Assembly (NCBI GenBank): GCA_964475415.1 | Contig: CAYYWZ010000019.1 | Span: 1-56,247 of the forward strand | Reading direction: 5' to 3' | Length of the DNA: 56,247 bases | From: CALCMJ01 sp964475415 | Lineage (GTDB): Bacteria > Bacteroidota > Bacteroidia > Chitinophagales > Saprospiraceae | Shown here: in pieces, positions 27,971-37,486 of the stretch | Layout of the letters: each line of letters begins with the position of its first letter | Position numbering within the stretch: position 1 is the first letter of the stretch | Notes under the pieces: generated by a model | Told to the model about the DNA's origin: nothing | The model's database searches: none | Seen by the model: only the letters and a program-made list of their open reading frames with translations | Position numbers and translations under genes: made by a program

Positions 27971-30559
27971 TTAGAAACTTCCGTACCGTTGTAACAAATC
28001 AGTATCTTGTTCTTTACTCTTTATATCATCTATCATTTCCTGAAGTAAGCTTACTGAACTGCTCAGCTTCGACTTCTTACTAGCATCTGTCTCATCTTCC
28101 ATTCTAGAGCTTAACTCTTCTTTGAGCTTGTTGATTGTATTTGTAGAAACAAATCTTTTGTAAAAAGGATTCGATGCACCTAGCGCTCCCGTCATCATTA
28201 CCTTAGTAGTTTCCACAATCCTATCAACATCTGCTTCTTTGGCTAACTTGTAATATTTATCGTAATAATTGAAAATACTATAGATACTTACTTCATGTAA
28301 ATTCTTTTCGAAAAAATCTAGATACCTTGTTTCTTTTGACTTGGCATAAATATCCGCGATAGTGCTAAATAATGGTTTAGGATTCTCTGAGGCAATCTTA
28401 TCTACCTCGTCCAGTGCCAACTTAGGATCTGACTGTGCTAATATTTCTAAGGCCTTAGTAATGGGGTCATAAGCTTTTTCTTGAACCAATACTTGTTTAG
28501 CGGCTAGTGCACCTTTATTATTATTTTTACCATACAATGCTTTTAAGGCTTCAGACCTTACAGATGAGTGTGGATCATTTTTAGCAAGATCTTCCAGCTG
28601 AGCCTCATCTGTGATGAGTCCTACTACTGTCTTTCTGAATAAGTAATGTTCTTCCTTTATCGCTGCATCTACGATCTCCTTGTATTCTGGTTTTCCTTTT
28701 AGTGATCTTAGGGCTGTAGACTTATCCGACATAAGATCCGAAAGTCTAAACTGTGCCACCCACTCTTCGTTTGTTTTGTTTTCTTTTTGTGTTCCTAGCA
28801 AAACATTGTCTCCGTCTAGGATTACTACTGCAGGTTTTTCTGTAACCTCTGTCAATATGATTTCTTGCTTTCGTTGATTTATCCATATAGGGTATTCTAT
28901 AATATCACCGTTTGTTGTATACACTTTAGTTGTAAGTGGCAGCTGAAATACTCCAGGACTATCCTCTGCATCTTGTTTTTGCTCTACCATAATTTTCATT
29001 TCTTGATTAGGAGCATCATAGGTATAGATGATATCTAATTCTGGATGACCTGACTCAAAAAACCACTGATTAAAAAACCAGTTAAGGTCCTCTCCAGAAA
29101 TTTCTTCCATCGCTAATCTCAAATCATCAGCCTCTACTGCAGTATATTCATTGTCTCTCAAATACTTATTCAGCCCTAAGAAAAAGATCTCGTCTCCTAG
29201 ATAGTTTCTAAGCATGTGTAATACAAGGCCTCCCTTGTTGTAACTGTGCGCGTCGAACATAGACTCTTTGTTCTCATATTCATAATGTATAAGAGGATGT
29301 TTTCCTTGACGCTCTGCTGACTGCAGATATACACTTAGTTCTGTCACTCGGTGGTAATCCGCACGCTGTCTTCCATACTTGTGCTCAAACCAAAGATACT
29401 CGCTGTAGTTAGCGAAGCCTTCGTTCATGGTAAGGTTGGCCCAACTTTCACAAGTTACTAGATCACCAAACCAGTGATGAAACATTTCGTGTGCAACTAT
29501 AAAATCGTTGTCATTATCTATAAGTTCTCGATCTGTCTTCTGGACAAACTCACCAAAGATCACTGCTCCTGTATTCTCCATAGCACCACTTACATAGTCT
29601 CTTCCAATAAACTGTGCATACTTGTCCCATGGATACGGATAATCTAACAGGTCAGAAAAAAAAGTCAACATCTCTGGCGTATGATTAAATATTTCTTTTG
29701 CGTAACTCTTATAATCATGCTCTACGAAATACATGAGGTCCATTCCGTTCCACTTATCTTTTACAACTGCATAATCTCCTATACCTATAAAAAATAGATA
29801 CGGCGCATGTGGTTTATCTTGCTTCCAGTAATCTGTTCTTGTTCCATCCGCATTTTTTGTAGAAGAAATCAGAACTCCATTCGATAGACTTACATACTTA
29901 TCTAGAACGGTCAGTTTTACTTCTTGTGATGTACGTTCATTAGGCTTATCTATGGTAGGAAACCATCTACTGTTATTTTCCGTTTCTCCCTGCGTCCAGA
30001 TCTGTTGCGGTTTATCCGCTATCTCTCCCGTAGGGTTAATGAAAAATAATCCTTTATCTGAAGTTATAGCTGCACTACCTCCTTCATCTCCCTCGTTGGG
30101 CTTAGCAACATAGTCTATTTCTATAGAATACTTTTCTCCCCTCTTATACATTTTTGGAAGATTGATAAATATATTTTTTGTGTCATATTCGTAACTTAAA
30201 TCTCTACCTCCCGACTGGATACTTTTTATGTCAAAACCTTTGGCATCAAGTTCTAGAAAATCTGAGGATCTAATCGGAGATAGATCTAACTTTGCTGTAC
30301 CTATCACATACTGATTATTCCAGTCAAAACTTAGATCCAGACTTGTATGTAATAAGTCATGGACTCTGGTGTAACTAGGGTTATATCTTGCTATAGCAAA
30401 CTCCTCTTCCTTTCCCATCTTAGGAGCCGTCACCGTGAGTGTGTCCAGCAGTGTTTCTTCTATAGTTACCTCGAATACCTCTTCCTCGGGAACAAGGTCT
30501 TTAGTCGTTTTACAGGAAACCAAAAAGAGAACTAAAAGGCTATAAAAAATATACTTCAT
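27971..30559 (-). CDS. M1-family metallo-aminopeptidase lipoprotein
   Basis: This 862-residue lipoprotein (lipobox ending at Cys16, FLVSC) is a zinc aminopeptidase. It has the substrate motif GAMEN (325-329) and the metal site His357-Glu358-x-x-His361 with Glu380 (HEMFHHWFGD, MNEGFANY). The N-terminal beta-domain (about 60-250) and C-terminal HEAT-like armadillo region (about 600-850) fit the family. It probably trims peptides at the outer membrane or in the periplasm. It is monocistronic, with secA downstream after a 96-base gap. Confidence 0.93.
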   Translation of the reverse strand: MKYIFYSLLVLFLVSCKTTKDLVPEEEVFEVTIEETLLDTLTVTAPKMGKEEEFAIARYNPSYTRVHDLLHTSLDLSFDWNNQYVIGTAKLDLSPIRSSDFLELDAKGFDIKSIQSGGRDLSYEYDTKNIFINLPKMYKRGEKYSIEIDYVAKPNEGDEGGSAAITSDKGLFFINPTGEIADKPQQIWTQGETENNSRWFPTIDKPNERTSQEVKLTVLDKYVSLSNGVLISSTKNADGTRTDYWKQDKPHAPYLFFIGIGDYAVVKDKWNGMDLMYFVEHDYKSYAKEIFNHTPEMLTFFSDLLDYPYPWDKYAQFIGRDYVSGAMENTGAVIFGEFVQKTDRELIDNDNDFIVAHEMFHHWFGDLVTCESWANLTMNEGFANYSEYLWFEHKYGRQRADYHRVTELSVYLQSAERQGKHPLIHYEYENKESMFDAHSYNKGGLVLHMLRNYLGDEIFFLGLNKYLRDNEYTAVEADDLRLAMEEISGEDLNWFFNQWFFESGHPELDIIYTYDAPNQEMKIMVEQKQDAEDSPGVFQLPLTTKVYTTNGDIIEYPIWINQRKQEIILTEVTEKPAVVILDGDNVLLGTQKENKTNEEWVAQFRLSDLMSDKSTALRSLKGKPEYKEIVDAAIKEEHYLFRKTVVGLITDEAQLEDLAKNDPHSSVRSEALKALYGKNNNKGALAAKQVLVQEKAYDPITKALEILAQSDPKLALDEVDKIASENPKPLFSTIADIYAKSKETRYLDFFEKNLHEVSIYSIFNYYDKYYKLAKEADVDRIVETTKVMMTGALGASNPFYKRFVSTNTINKLKEELSSRMEDETDASKKSKLSSSVSLLQEMIDDIKSKEQDTDLLQRYGSF

Positions 30560-30582
30560 AAGGTTTATAATTTAAAGGACTA

Positions 30583-30590
30583 CAAAGTTA
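30583..30590 (-). promoter_or_regulatory. Possible -7 element of the M1 aminopeptidase gene
   Basis: On the minus strand TAACTTTG fits TAnnTTTG and lies 24 bases upstream of the ATG. No clear TTG is present upstream at 17-23 bases. The match is therefore partial. Confidence 0.35.
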
Positions 30591-30814
30591 ATCTCATATT
30601 CTGGAATCCCCATATAAATAGCTTACAATCCATTGAAATATGTCTTTTTTTGCCCCACTTAAAGAACGTAGAACTTCCATATTACAGCTAAAACGAAAAA
30701 TAAGGGAATTTACCTCATTACTATTTATATATTTTATGATTGCTAGAGTTTATTCTTAGATGTATTATTTCACTAATTTGGTTGTTATTATGTCAAACAA
30801 ATAAGGTGTTAATC

Positions 30815-31729
30815 ATGAAAATTAAATTAGATGACGAGGTCTATATCCACTGTGAAAGGATGGGTAATCTCCAGGCTCCGACTATTTTATTTAATCATGG
30901 CGGCCCTGGAATAGGATATAGTGAAAAGGATAAAGCTTTGTTTGACTTTTCTATGTGCAATGTGATTTTCTATGATCAGAGAGGCTGCGGAAGAAGTACA
31001 AGGTCTGAGGAACTAAGCAATATGACAACTCAAAATCTTGTAAAGGACGTAGAGCGAATTTTACAATTTTTTAAATTGGACAAAATAATCCTATATGGAG
31101 GCTCTTGGGGCTCTACACTTTCTTTGTTATATACATTAGATTTTCCTAACAAAGTAAAAGCTATAGTTCTTAGAGGATTATTTCTTGGAGATTTAGACTC
31201 TAGAAGGTTTTTTGAAAAAGGAGCTGTTGCTGATGTTTTTCCGGAAGCTTGGAGCCAGTTAGCCTCTTCAGTTGGTATAGAAAATAACAATGATGTAATG
31301 GATAGCATTTTTCGTGCTATTTTACAAGAAGATTCTTCCTCTAAAAAACTTGCTTATGAGCTACTCGTATATGGACACCGAGTAAATAATATGGGTAGCA
31401 TTTCTGATAAAGAAAAAACTAAAATTAGAGCTTCAGATTTCTGGAATGTAGCACGAATTTTAGCTCACTTTTCTGTCAATAGTTTTTTTCTGCCTGATCA
31501 ATTTATTATAAAAAGCCTTGCAAAATTACATTTCGTTCCTGTACATATAATACATGGAAAAAACGATTATATTACACCCATTAGTTTTGCTGAAACGGTC
31601 TCCAAGCAATATAACAATATCCACTTGTATCCAACTGAAGGAGGTCATTCGCATTACGAAGAGGTCAATAAAAATAAAATTACTGAGGTACTAGATAAGC
31701 TCCTAACAGAACTACAATTAGCTCTTTGA
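30815..31729 (+). CDS. Alpha/beta hydrolase, proline iminopeptidase-like (S33)
   Basis: I place the start at the ATG at 30815 (304 residues). A longer reading frame from a TTG at 30740 adds 25 hydrophobic residues with no family similarity. The oxyanion motif HGGPG (28-32), YDQRGCGRS (53-61), nucleophile elbow GGSWGS with Ser97, and C-terminal Asp (HGKNDYI) and His (GGHSHY) complete the catalytic triad of the prolyl aminopeptidase group. It probably cleaves N-terminal proline or a similar small amide or ester; the substrate is unknown. If the upstream start is used, the extra residues might act as a membrane anchor. Confidence 0.85.
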   Translation: MKIKLDDEVYIHCERMGNLQAPTILFNHGGPGIGYSEKDKALFDFSMCNVIFYDQRGCGRSTRSEELSNMTTQNLVKDVERILQFFKLDKIILYGGSWGSTLSLLYTLDFPNKVKAIVLRGLFLGDLDSRRFFEKGAVADVFPEAWSQLASSVGIENNNDVMDSIFRAILQEDSSSKKLAYELLVYGHRVNNMGSISDKEKTKIRASDFWNVARILAHFSVNSFFLPDQFIIKSLAKLHFVPVHIIHGKNDYITPISFAETVSKQYNNIHLYPTEGGHSHYEEVNKNKITEVLDKLLTELQLAL

Positions 31730-31751
31730 TATCCTTTGTTTTTAAAAAACC

Positions 31752-32108
31752 TTACAACTTATAAATATCTGTAGGTGTACCACATACGATAGCCTTGTTA
31801 CCTCTAATAGCGATAGGAGACTTTATAAGATGTGGATTCTTTTTTATAGTCATTATCCAGTCTTCTGTTGTCATCTCCATACCCTTAAAGTTTTTTTGAT
31901 AATCGGGATGGGCTTTGTTGAGTAATTTTTTTGGATCTATTTCTAATCCTTGTAACATCACTAGCCAGTTGGTGTCTGTACTGAATGCCTTTTCATAAGT
32001 ATATGCTTTGACATGTTTGCTCATACTTTTTGCGTAAGCTAAGGTCTTCTTATCTGAGGAGGAAGCTGAGTTATAATAGAATAATATTTCTCTTGGATGT
32101 GTTTTCAT
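31752..32108 (-). CDS. Arsenate-reductase-like (ArsC/Spx fold) protein lacking the active cysteine
   Basis: From the ATG at 32108 the product is 118 residues. The earlier in-frame ATG adds only nine unconserved residues. It has a thioredoxin-fold start (EILFYYNSASSSDKKTLAYAK), a helical middle, and the ArsC-family end pattern P-H-L-I-K-S-P-I-A-I-R-G-N-K-A-I-V-C-G. In ArsC enzymes the first loop carries the reactive Cys (NPxCSKS). Here the loop is NSASSSDK, so reductase chemistry is not expected. It may be a regulatory or binding member. The call is from overall pattern and is moderate. Confidence 0.65.
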   Translation of the reverse strand: MKTHPREILFYYNSASSSDKKTLAYAKSMSKHVKAYTYEKAFSTDTNWLVMLQGLEIDPKKLLNKAHPDYQKNFKGMEMTTEDWIMTIKKNPHLIKSPIAIRGNKAIVCGTPTDIYKL

Positions 32109-32179
32109 AATAAGAAAGTTTAATATAAGATACATATATTTTATATAAAAACAATCTTTTAGTGTTTTATTTTTGATTG

Positions 32180-32199
32180 CAGGGTCAAACCCTGTTTTT
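32180..32199 (+). terminator. Hairpin with T-tract, possible terminator on the plus strand
   Basis: CAGGGT (32180-32185), a three-base loop CAA, and ACCCTG (32189-32194) are followed by TTTTTATTTTG. The form is that of an intrinsic terminator for plus-strand transcription, but no plus-strand gene ends nearby; the hydrolase ends 450 bases earlier. It could terminate antisense read-through or an unannotated small RNA. Confidence 0.35.
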
Positions 32200-32234
32200 A
32201 TTTTGTTGTTTGCCGGTCTAGTGAAATATATAAT

Positions 32235-32270
32235 AAAAAAGGAGTGTAACTTATAGCTACACTCCTTTTT
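32235..32270 (-). terminator. Strong terminator of the first HYR/dockerin gene
   Basis: AAAAAGGAGTGTA and TACACTCCTTTTT (32258-32270) are perfect inverted copies around a 9-base loop, with A and T runs on both flanks. It lies 25 bases past the stop of the giant surface-protein gene on the minus strand. It could also act on the plus strand. Confidence 0.9.
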
Positions 32271-32294
32271 ACATAAATTATATAAAATAATTTA

Positions 32295-35200
32295 CTATTC
32301 TATTAAGAGCATTTTTTTCCTGATCGTCTGCCTATCTGTTGTTAACTCATAGGTCATAACACCAGTAGCATTAAGATCTGAGTTATTTATAGTCAAATAA
32401 TTCATTCCATTATTGTAGTGGGCAGTTTGCTTAAACAATAGACTTCCTCTTATATCATAAACCTTAATCGTTGTCTCTGTAGTTTCCGGTAAATAGAAAA
32501 CAATCTCCGTAGAATTACTCCATGGGTTCGGTCTGTTTTGTAATAGGCTTATCTCTAAATCACCGTTAATATTTTCTCTATTTTCAAGAGATATATTCAT
32601 GATTTCGTTTTCAGTATAAGCTTCTAAGCTTGTTCTAGAAGATGACATATTCATATCTACTTTTGCTCCTTGCGTATCTACTATTACATAAAATAATGGC
32701 TCATCTTCTGCTATATCATTAACTTCTAATTCAGCCCAACTGAAACTCATCTCTTTTCCGTTCTCTGACAGTGCATAGTGACTTGTAGTAAGATCTAAAG
32801 CTCCCGCTCTCATCTCTACAAAACTGGCTGCTCCTTCTCCAAGTGTAAGGGTTCCTTGCATACCTATCATAGCTTCATAATTACCTGCAGTAACTGCATA
32901 AGTATAATGGTCTGCACCTTTGTTTACAAGCTCAGAGAATAATTCTAAAGTATTATTAGATCTATACTCCGTAGAAATCCCACCTGAGATATTACTAGAT
33001 ACACTGTTGTTCACATCACCAGTTTTTACACCTATAAATGGAATATTCATATTAGCATTCAGGTCATACACTTGATACTCATCATTCCATGATGATGCAA
33101 AAGGATTAGACTGATCAGCAAACTGGAATGTAGCGTCTACAAAATTCCAACTCGTGTTAGAAGGTAGTTCTGTATAAATACCCAGTATCAACTTTCTCAA
33201 TTCTACTAAGTCAATAGCTGTTATACTATTACTCTTGTTTATATCCGCTGCAATCATTTTATAAGGCGATGTCAGTGGACTTACTCCTAGAACATGTCTC
33301 TGTATATATACAAGATCTAAGGTACTAACACCATTCAAAGGACTCTTATCTAGTGCTGGTCTAAGCATGTAGTTTCCTCCTGAAGGCATCTCTCCAAAGT
33401 CAAATTTCCCATCTTCTTCTGTTTCTTGCATCGGGTTTTCTGCTCCTTCTAGCATAACTTCTCCGCCTGAGATCTTCTGGTTCATTTCAGTTCTTAGTTC
33501 TCCATATATTCTAGGTCCCATAATGTTATCACAGATATCAGAATTATCCTGAACATCTATAAATGTATTACAGAAGGCCTGATTTCCATTCTCGTCTGTA
33601 ACCCACATCTGTATTGGCTGCTCTCCTACATCATCACAGGTAAAGAATCTAACCTGATCTGTAACATCTGCACTAAAACTAAATGTAATATCAGAACCAC
33701 AAGAAGCGGCACTACTTGCATCGAAATCTTCCGCCCATATTTCTGCCATACCTACGAACGTCCCATCTCCATCTGGATCCATCAATGTAAGTGCTTCACT
33801 AAGCCCGTTAATACAAACTGGTGTCGGTGTCTTCGCATTGATTACTTCAAAATTCTGAGTAGCTCTTGTTATGTTACCACAACCATCACTCACCGTCCAT
33901 TCTATAATATGTTCCCCTATTGCGTAATCATCTGTTGCATCATTCGTTAATCCAAAATCATCAAAAGTACCATCGCTGAAAAAATCTATTTTGTAAGAAT
34001 AGTTCAGTGCAGCTTCGGGTGTACAATCATCTTCTGCTGTAACAGTAAGTGGTACTTCTACAGAAGAACAATTTACATTCAACGACTCTACTTCTATATC
34101 AGCAAGAGAACTCGTAAATTCTGGATCTAATGTATTAAATACTTTTATTACTTGATCATGGGTCCATCTTGTGTAGAGGCCATTAACTTGCTGGCACCAA
34201 TCGATAACTGTCCAAGTTCTTATAATTTTGAAACATGCCTCTTCACCATTAGGAAATCCAAAAAACTGATCTTTATGTTCTATACCAACTAGAGAGCATT
34301 CATTCTCTCCTATCAGAATAGGAAAACCAAATCCTGCAGGTAAGTCACCTGGTTCTAAATCAGCAGCAGAACAAGTATTCGTATCTTCATAATCTTCTGG
34401 CCAAACAATATCGTCTTCAGAAAAAGGATCAGAAATACTTGAAGATATAGTCTGGGAACAACTCTGGGTTGTCCCGTCTCCATTTTCTATTGTAAAAATT
34501 CTTGTTATTACACCAGTTCCACAGTTGTTGATATTTGCAGAAACAGTTTCCACTATATCTATATTATCAACACAATTAGCTGATACTTCTGCATTTCCAA
34601 ATTGGCTACCTAGGTTATCTAAGTCATAGTCTGCTGTACAATCTACCATCATGTTTGGTGGACAGCTAAGTATAGGTGTAACCTTATTTTGTACTTCTAC
34701 CTCTACCATACATATGTTTGTATGACCACTTGCATCTGTTACTTCTAGAATAACCATCTGAGTTGTTCCTAGATCATTACAACAGAATTCTACAGATTCT
34801 CCAAAAGCAGTATCTCCTGTATTACAACCATCTGTCATTCTTGCTAATTGTATCGTTACAGGACCACACTCATCATAACTTCCTGCATCCACAGATTCTG
34901 CAAACAACCATGCTTTTCCTTGATTGTTTAGACTTACTACTTGATTTTGATGACATATGGCTGTAGGGTCTGATCCGTCTACAACAATAATCTCACTGAA
35001 ACAATTTGTAAAGTTACCACAAGCATCATATACGGTATACCTTAGCCATGTTGTCCCTGCTGGTAAATCTCTAATTATATACGTATCTTCAAATGGTTCT
35101 ACACCTATTTCGCTATATGCTCCATTTACTGGTGGATTACCATTGTTATCTGCTAATAAATATCTCACTTCGAAATATGTTTCGTTACAATCGTAGATCA

Positions 35201-36245
35201 CAAATGGTGGCTCTACTACCCAGTCAGTTGTACAGTCTTGATCTGTTTCTGCAACTATCTGGAAATCCTGAGGACAATTGATAATCGGTCCTGCATTATC
35301 TAAAACTTCTAATGTCTGAAGATGGAATATCTCAAACTCTCCTGTACACCACCATTCTCTTATCTGCCACAATCTCATAAACTTCTTGATTCTACAATCT
35401 TGCGAAGGCAGTTCTGTATCTGTAAAAGATATCAATGAGTTACATAGAAATTCTGGAAGAACTGGGAATAAAGGAAAACCATCTAAAGTTGGTACACCCG
35501 TATCAGCAGTAGAAGGATTGCCGTTTTCGTCATAGGTAAATGAGTCACATATTAGTGGATCACCATTCAGTACAGTTCTATCATCTGGCCATACTATTCC
35601 AGTAAAATCTGGTCTTCTTATCATTATTTCTTGAACACAAGAATTTCCCTCATTGCCAGACTCGTCTATAGCGGTGTAAGTTCTCACTACTCTGGAAGTA
35701 AACATTGTATCACATGTCAATGGGAAAATTTGCTCATTAAGCAATATAGGTTCAGCACTAGAACAATTTTCAAAAATAATAGGATCATCTACAAATGGTA
35801 ATTCATTACATGCAATCGTATCATTTTCGCATGAAATAATTGGTGCAAACTTGTCTTCTATAAGCGCATAACCCCAGCACTTATTTCCACATTCTGGTTC
35901 TGTAAGTTCTACTGTAAGGGTCATACCTACATATTCAGAAGTTACTAAATTTGATGGTAGTTCATTTCCCCACTCATCTGTTAGTAGAATAGTGTAATAA
36001 TCATTACAGGTAGCTGAAATGCCAAGACCTATCATACTTGGTGTGATGACAGCTTCGCAATCAGCGTTAAGGCTGACATTAATATTACCCTTACAGGAAG
36101 CTTCGCAATTACTTACACATTGCGTGTATGCTAAATTGCTAAACAATAAAAATGCCGAGAACACCATAAAGGTATTCAGAAAGATTTTTCTTAATCTTTG
36201 GTCGATATAGGAATTTAGTCCCGCATCGTGTGTAGTTCGTCTCAT
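32295..36245 (-). CDS. Giant secreted HYR-like/dockerin-like protein with T9SS sorting tail (first paralog)
   Basis: The start is placed at the ATG at 36245 (1,316 residues); the preceding 16 residues of the longer frame are not signal-like. A hydrophobic signal segment (about 20-42) is followed by many Cys-containing Ig/HYR-like modules (patterns such as DxxPPxxxC, VxxxDxxGN, CxQxIxV). A dockerin-like pair follows (GVSTLDLVYIQRHVLG; ADINKSNSITAIDLVELRK, an EF-hand calcium loop). The end is a sorting domain (QNRPNPWSNSTEIVFYLP, ending MLLIE). It is predicted to be exported by Sec and then T9SS to the cell surface. It is a paralog of the gene at 39836-44239. Confidence 0.88.
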   Translation of the reverse strand: MRRTTHDAGLNSYIDQRLRKIFLNTFMVFSAFLLFSNLAYTQCVSNCEASCKGNINVSLNADCEAVITPSMIGLGISATCNDYYTILLTDEWGNELPSNLVTSEYVGMTLTVELTEPECGNKCWGYALIEDKFAPIISCENDTIACNELPFVDDPIIFENCSSAEPILLNEQIFPLTCDTMFTSRVVRTYTAIDESGNEGNSCVQEIMIRRPDFTGIVWPDDRTVLNGDPLICDSFTYDENGNPSTADTGVPTLDGFPLFPVLPEFLCNSLISFTDTELPSQDCRIKKFMRLWQIREWWCTGEFEIFHLQTLEVLDNAGPIINCPQDFQIVAETDQDCTTDWVVEPPFVIYDCNETYFEVRYLLADNNGNPPVNGAYSEIGVEPFEDTYIIRDLPAGTTWLRYTVYDACGNFTNCFSEIIVVDGSDPTAICHQNQVVSLNNQGKAWLFAESVDAGSYDECGPVTIQLARMTDGCNTGDTAFGESVEFCCNDLGTTQMVILEVTDASGHTNICMVEVEVQNKVTPILSCPPNMMVDCTADYDLDNLGSQFGNAEVSANCVDNIDIVETVSANINNCGTGVITRIFTIENGDGTTQSCSQTISSSISDPFSEDDIVWPEDYEDTNTCSAADLEPGDLPAGFGFPILIGENECSLVGIEHKDQFFGFPNGEEACFKIIRTWTVIDWCQQVNGLYTRWTHDQVIKVFNTLDPEFTSSLADIEVESLNVNCSSVEVPLTVTAEDDCTPEAALNYSYKIDFFSDGTFDDFGLTNDATDDYAIGEHIIEWTVSDGCGNITRATQNFEVINAKTPTPVCINGLSEALTLMDPDGDGTFVGMAEIWAEDFDASSAASCGSDITFSFSADVTDQVRFFTCDDVGEQPIQMWVTDENGNQAFCNTFIDVQDNSDICDNIMGPRIYGELRTEMNQKISGGEVMLEGAENPMQETEEDGKFDFGEMPSGGNYMLRPALDKSPLNGVSTLDLVYIQRHVLGVSPLTSPYKMIAADINKSNSITAIDLVELRKLILGIYTELPSNTSWNFVDATFQFADQSNPFASSWNDEYQVYDLNANMNIPFIGVKTGDVNNSVSSNISGGISTEYRSNNTLELFSELVNKGADHYTYAVTAGNYEAMIGMQGTLTLGEGAASFVEMRAGALDLTTSHYALSENGKEMSFSWAELEVNDIAEDEPLFYVIVDTQGAKVDMNMSSSRTSLEAYTENEIMNISLENRENINGDLEISLLQNRPNPWSNSTEIVFYLPETTETTIKVYDIRGSLLFKQTAHYNNGMNYLTINNSDLNATGVMTYELTTDRQTIRKKMLLIE

Positions 36246-36379
36246 CTGAGTCAAAGTTTTTAAATACGCTCTTAATAGAATTATAATTAACAATACATAG
36301 GTTGTATCGTCTCAGGTAGGTTCGTACTTTAAAATCGGCAAATTGTAAATTGTAGACTTACTGGGAATAAGCTACTAGG

Positions 36380-36409
36380 CAAATATATGCACATATTTAC
36401 ATATTACAA
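36380..36409 (-). promoter_or_regulatory. Promoter of the first HYR/dockerin gene
   Basis: On the minus strand TTG (36407-36409) and TATATTTG (36380-36387) are separated by 19 bases. The -33 side reads TTTTTGTAATATGTAA, identical over 16 bases to the promoter of the second paralog. The predicted start near 36373 gives a leader of about 130 bases. A further shared block TTAGTGGTTTGT lies at 36438-36449. Confidence 0.72.
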
Positions 36410-36524
36410 AAATATATAATACATATATTCTTATTTTTTAGTGGTTTGTGTGTAATTTTTTGGAAATTAGCTTATTATACATATGTAAAAATAAATATGA
36501 TATCGTAATTTTCCAGAGAAGTAA

Positions 36525-37055
36525 TTAATTATATAATAAATCGAAGATGTCATCGTACATTTCAAAAGATTTTAATCCTACCTGAGCTTCTTCGCCTCCC
36601 TCAAGAATAATTCCAGGTGGATTTTTCATCGTTAATACAGATTCTACTTCTGTAAGCTTTGATATTTTTACAAATACAGAAGACATATGCTTTTCTTCTA
36701 CCTCCTTAAGCTGGTCTGTACTATCTAACACTTGATAAGATCCTTCAGAAACTTTGTTTTTAGAAAAAACGGGTAGGTTTATATTTTCTGAATTACCATC
36801 AGCAATATATAGGGCATCTAATGAAAACCTATCTTGTATAGCTTGTAAAATATTAGCAGCTGGTGCAGCATTAAACATACCTATAGACTTAGGACCTTCC
36901 ACCCAGTTAATTATTTCTTGAACCCTATCAAGATTGGCCAAGGAGCCCTTATTATCTTGTAAGTTATATGCTAACCAATCTACGCCATATGCTGAGAAAT
37001 ATCTCGCATCTGTAAGGTTAGAAATAGAAAAAGCAGCAACTTTTAATTTTAACAT
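36525..37055 (-). CDS. TrpF-like (phosphoribosylanthranilate isomerase-related) degenerate barrel protein
   Basis: From the ATG at 37055 the product is 176 residues; an upstream ATG adds eleven residues and would reach to within five bases of the divergent gene. The N-terminus LKVAAFSISNLTDARYFSAYGVDWLAYNL follows the TrpF pattern (strand, then NLTDARxxxxxGxDxLGF) but here is cited only as a pattern. The catalytic Cys of KVCGIT is replaced (KVAAFS), and the C-terminal GGIILEGGEE region is only TrpF-like. It is shorter than TrpF. It is probably not an isomerase, and there are no other trp genes nearby. Confidence 0.6.
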   Translation of the reverse strand: MLKLKVAAFSISNLTDARYFSAYGVDWLAYNLQDNKGSLANLDRVQEIINWVEGPKSIGMFNAAPAANILQAIQDRFSLDALYIADGNSENINLPVFSKNKVSEGSYQVLDSTDQLKEVEEKHMSSVFVKISKLTEVESVLTMKNPPGIILEGGEEAQVGLKSFEMYDDIFDLLYN

Positions 37056-37093
37056 CTTCTCAATTTTATGTAAAAGTAATATCTTCATCGTTT

Positions 37094-37423
37094 ATGAGTT
37101 ACTTTGACAAAGTATATAATGTTACAAATGCTATACCATCCGGTAGAGTAAGCACTTATGGCGCTATAGCAGACTATCTTGCTCTAGGGTCTGCAAGAAT
37201 GGTAGGATGGGCACTAAACAAGTGTCACAATGCAGAAAAACCTGTAGCCGCTCATCGGGTAGTAAACAGAAAAGGCGAGTTAACTGGTAGAAATATGTTT
37301 CCTCATCCAGATATGATGCAACAGTTTTTAGAAAAAGAAGGGGTAATTATTAAGAACAATAAAGTAGTAGAATTCGATAAACACTTTTGGCATCCTGCTG
37401 AACTGAAAAAAAAGAAATCTTAA
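37094..37423 (+). CDS. MGMT-fold DNA-binding protein (alkyltransferase-like) without the acceptor cysteine
   Basis: This 109-residue protein matches the DNA-binding domain of O6-alkylguanine-DNA methyltransferases (YNVTNAIPSGRVSTYGAIAD, then ARMVGWALNKC and AAHRVVNRKGELTGR). The methyl acceptor Cys of PCHR is replaced by Ala53 (VAAHRV), so it cannot remove alkyl groups. Proteins of this type (ATL) bind alkylated bases and recruit nucleotide excision repair. It diverges from the TrpF-like gene, with a 38-base gap between start codons. Its replacement residue is Ala rather than the common Trp. Confidence 0.85.
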   Translation: MSYFDKVYNVTNAIPSGRVSTYGAIADYLALGSARMVGWALNKCHNAEKPVAAHRVVNRKGELTGRNMFPHPDMMQQFLEKEGVIIKNNKVVEFDKHFWHPAELKKKKS

Positions 37424-37486
37424 AATTTAGGTGCGTTGGAATACTTTACAGAAAAGGTGCGTTAAGAAGGTTACAATACAAAATCT

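Noticed and set aside
30740..30814. A TTG start adding 25 hydrophobic residues to the alpha/beta hydrolase
   Set aside because: The residues resemble no known signal or family sequence and the ATG at 30815 gives the usual S33 N-terminus. A membrane-anchor role cannot be fully excluded.
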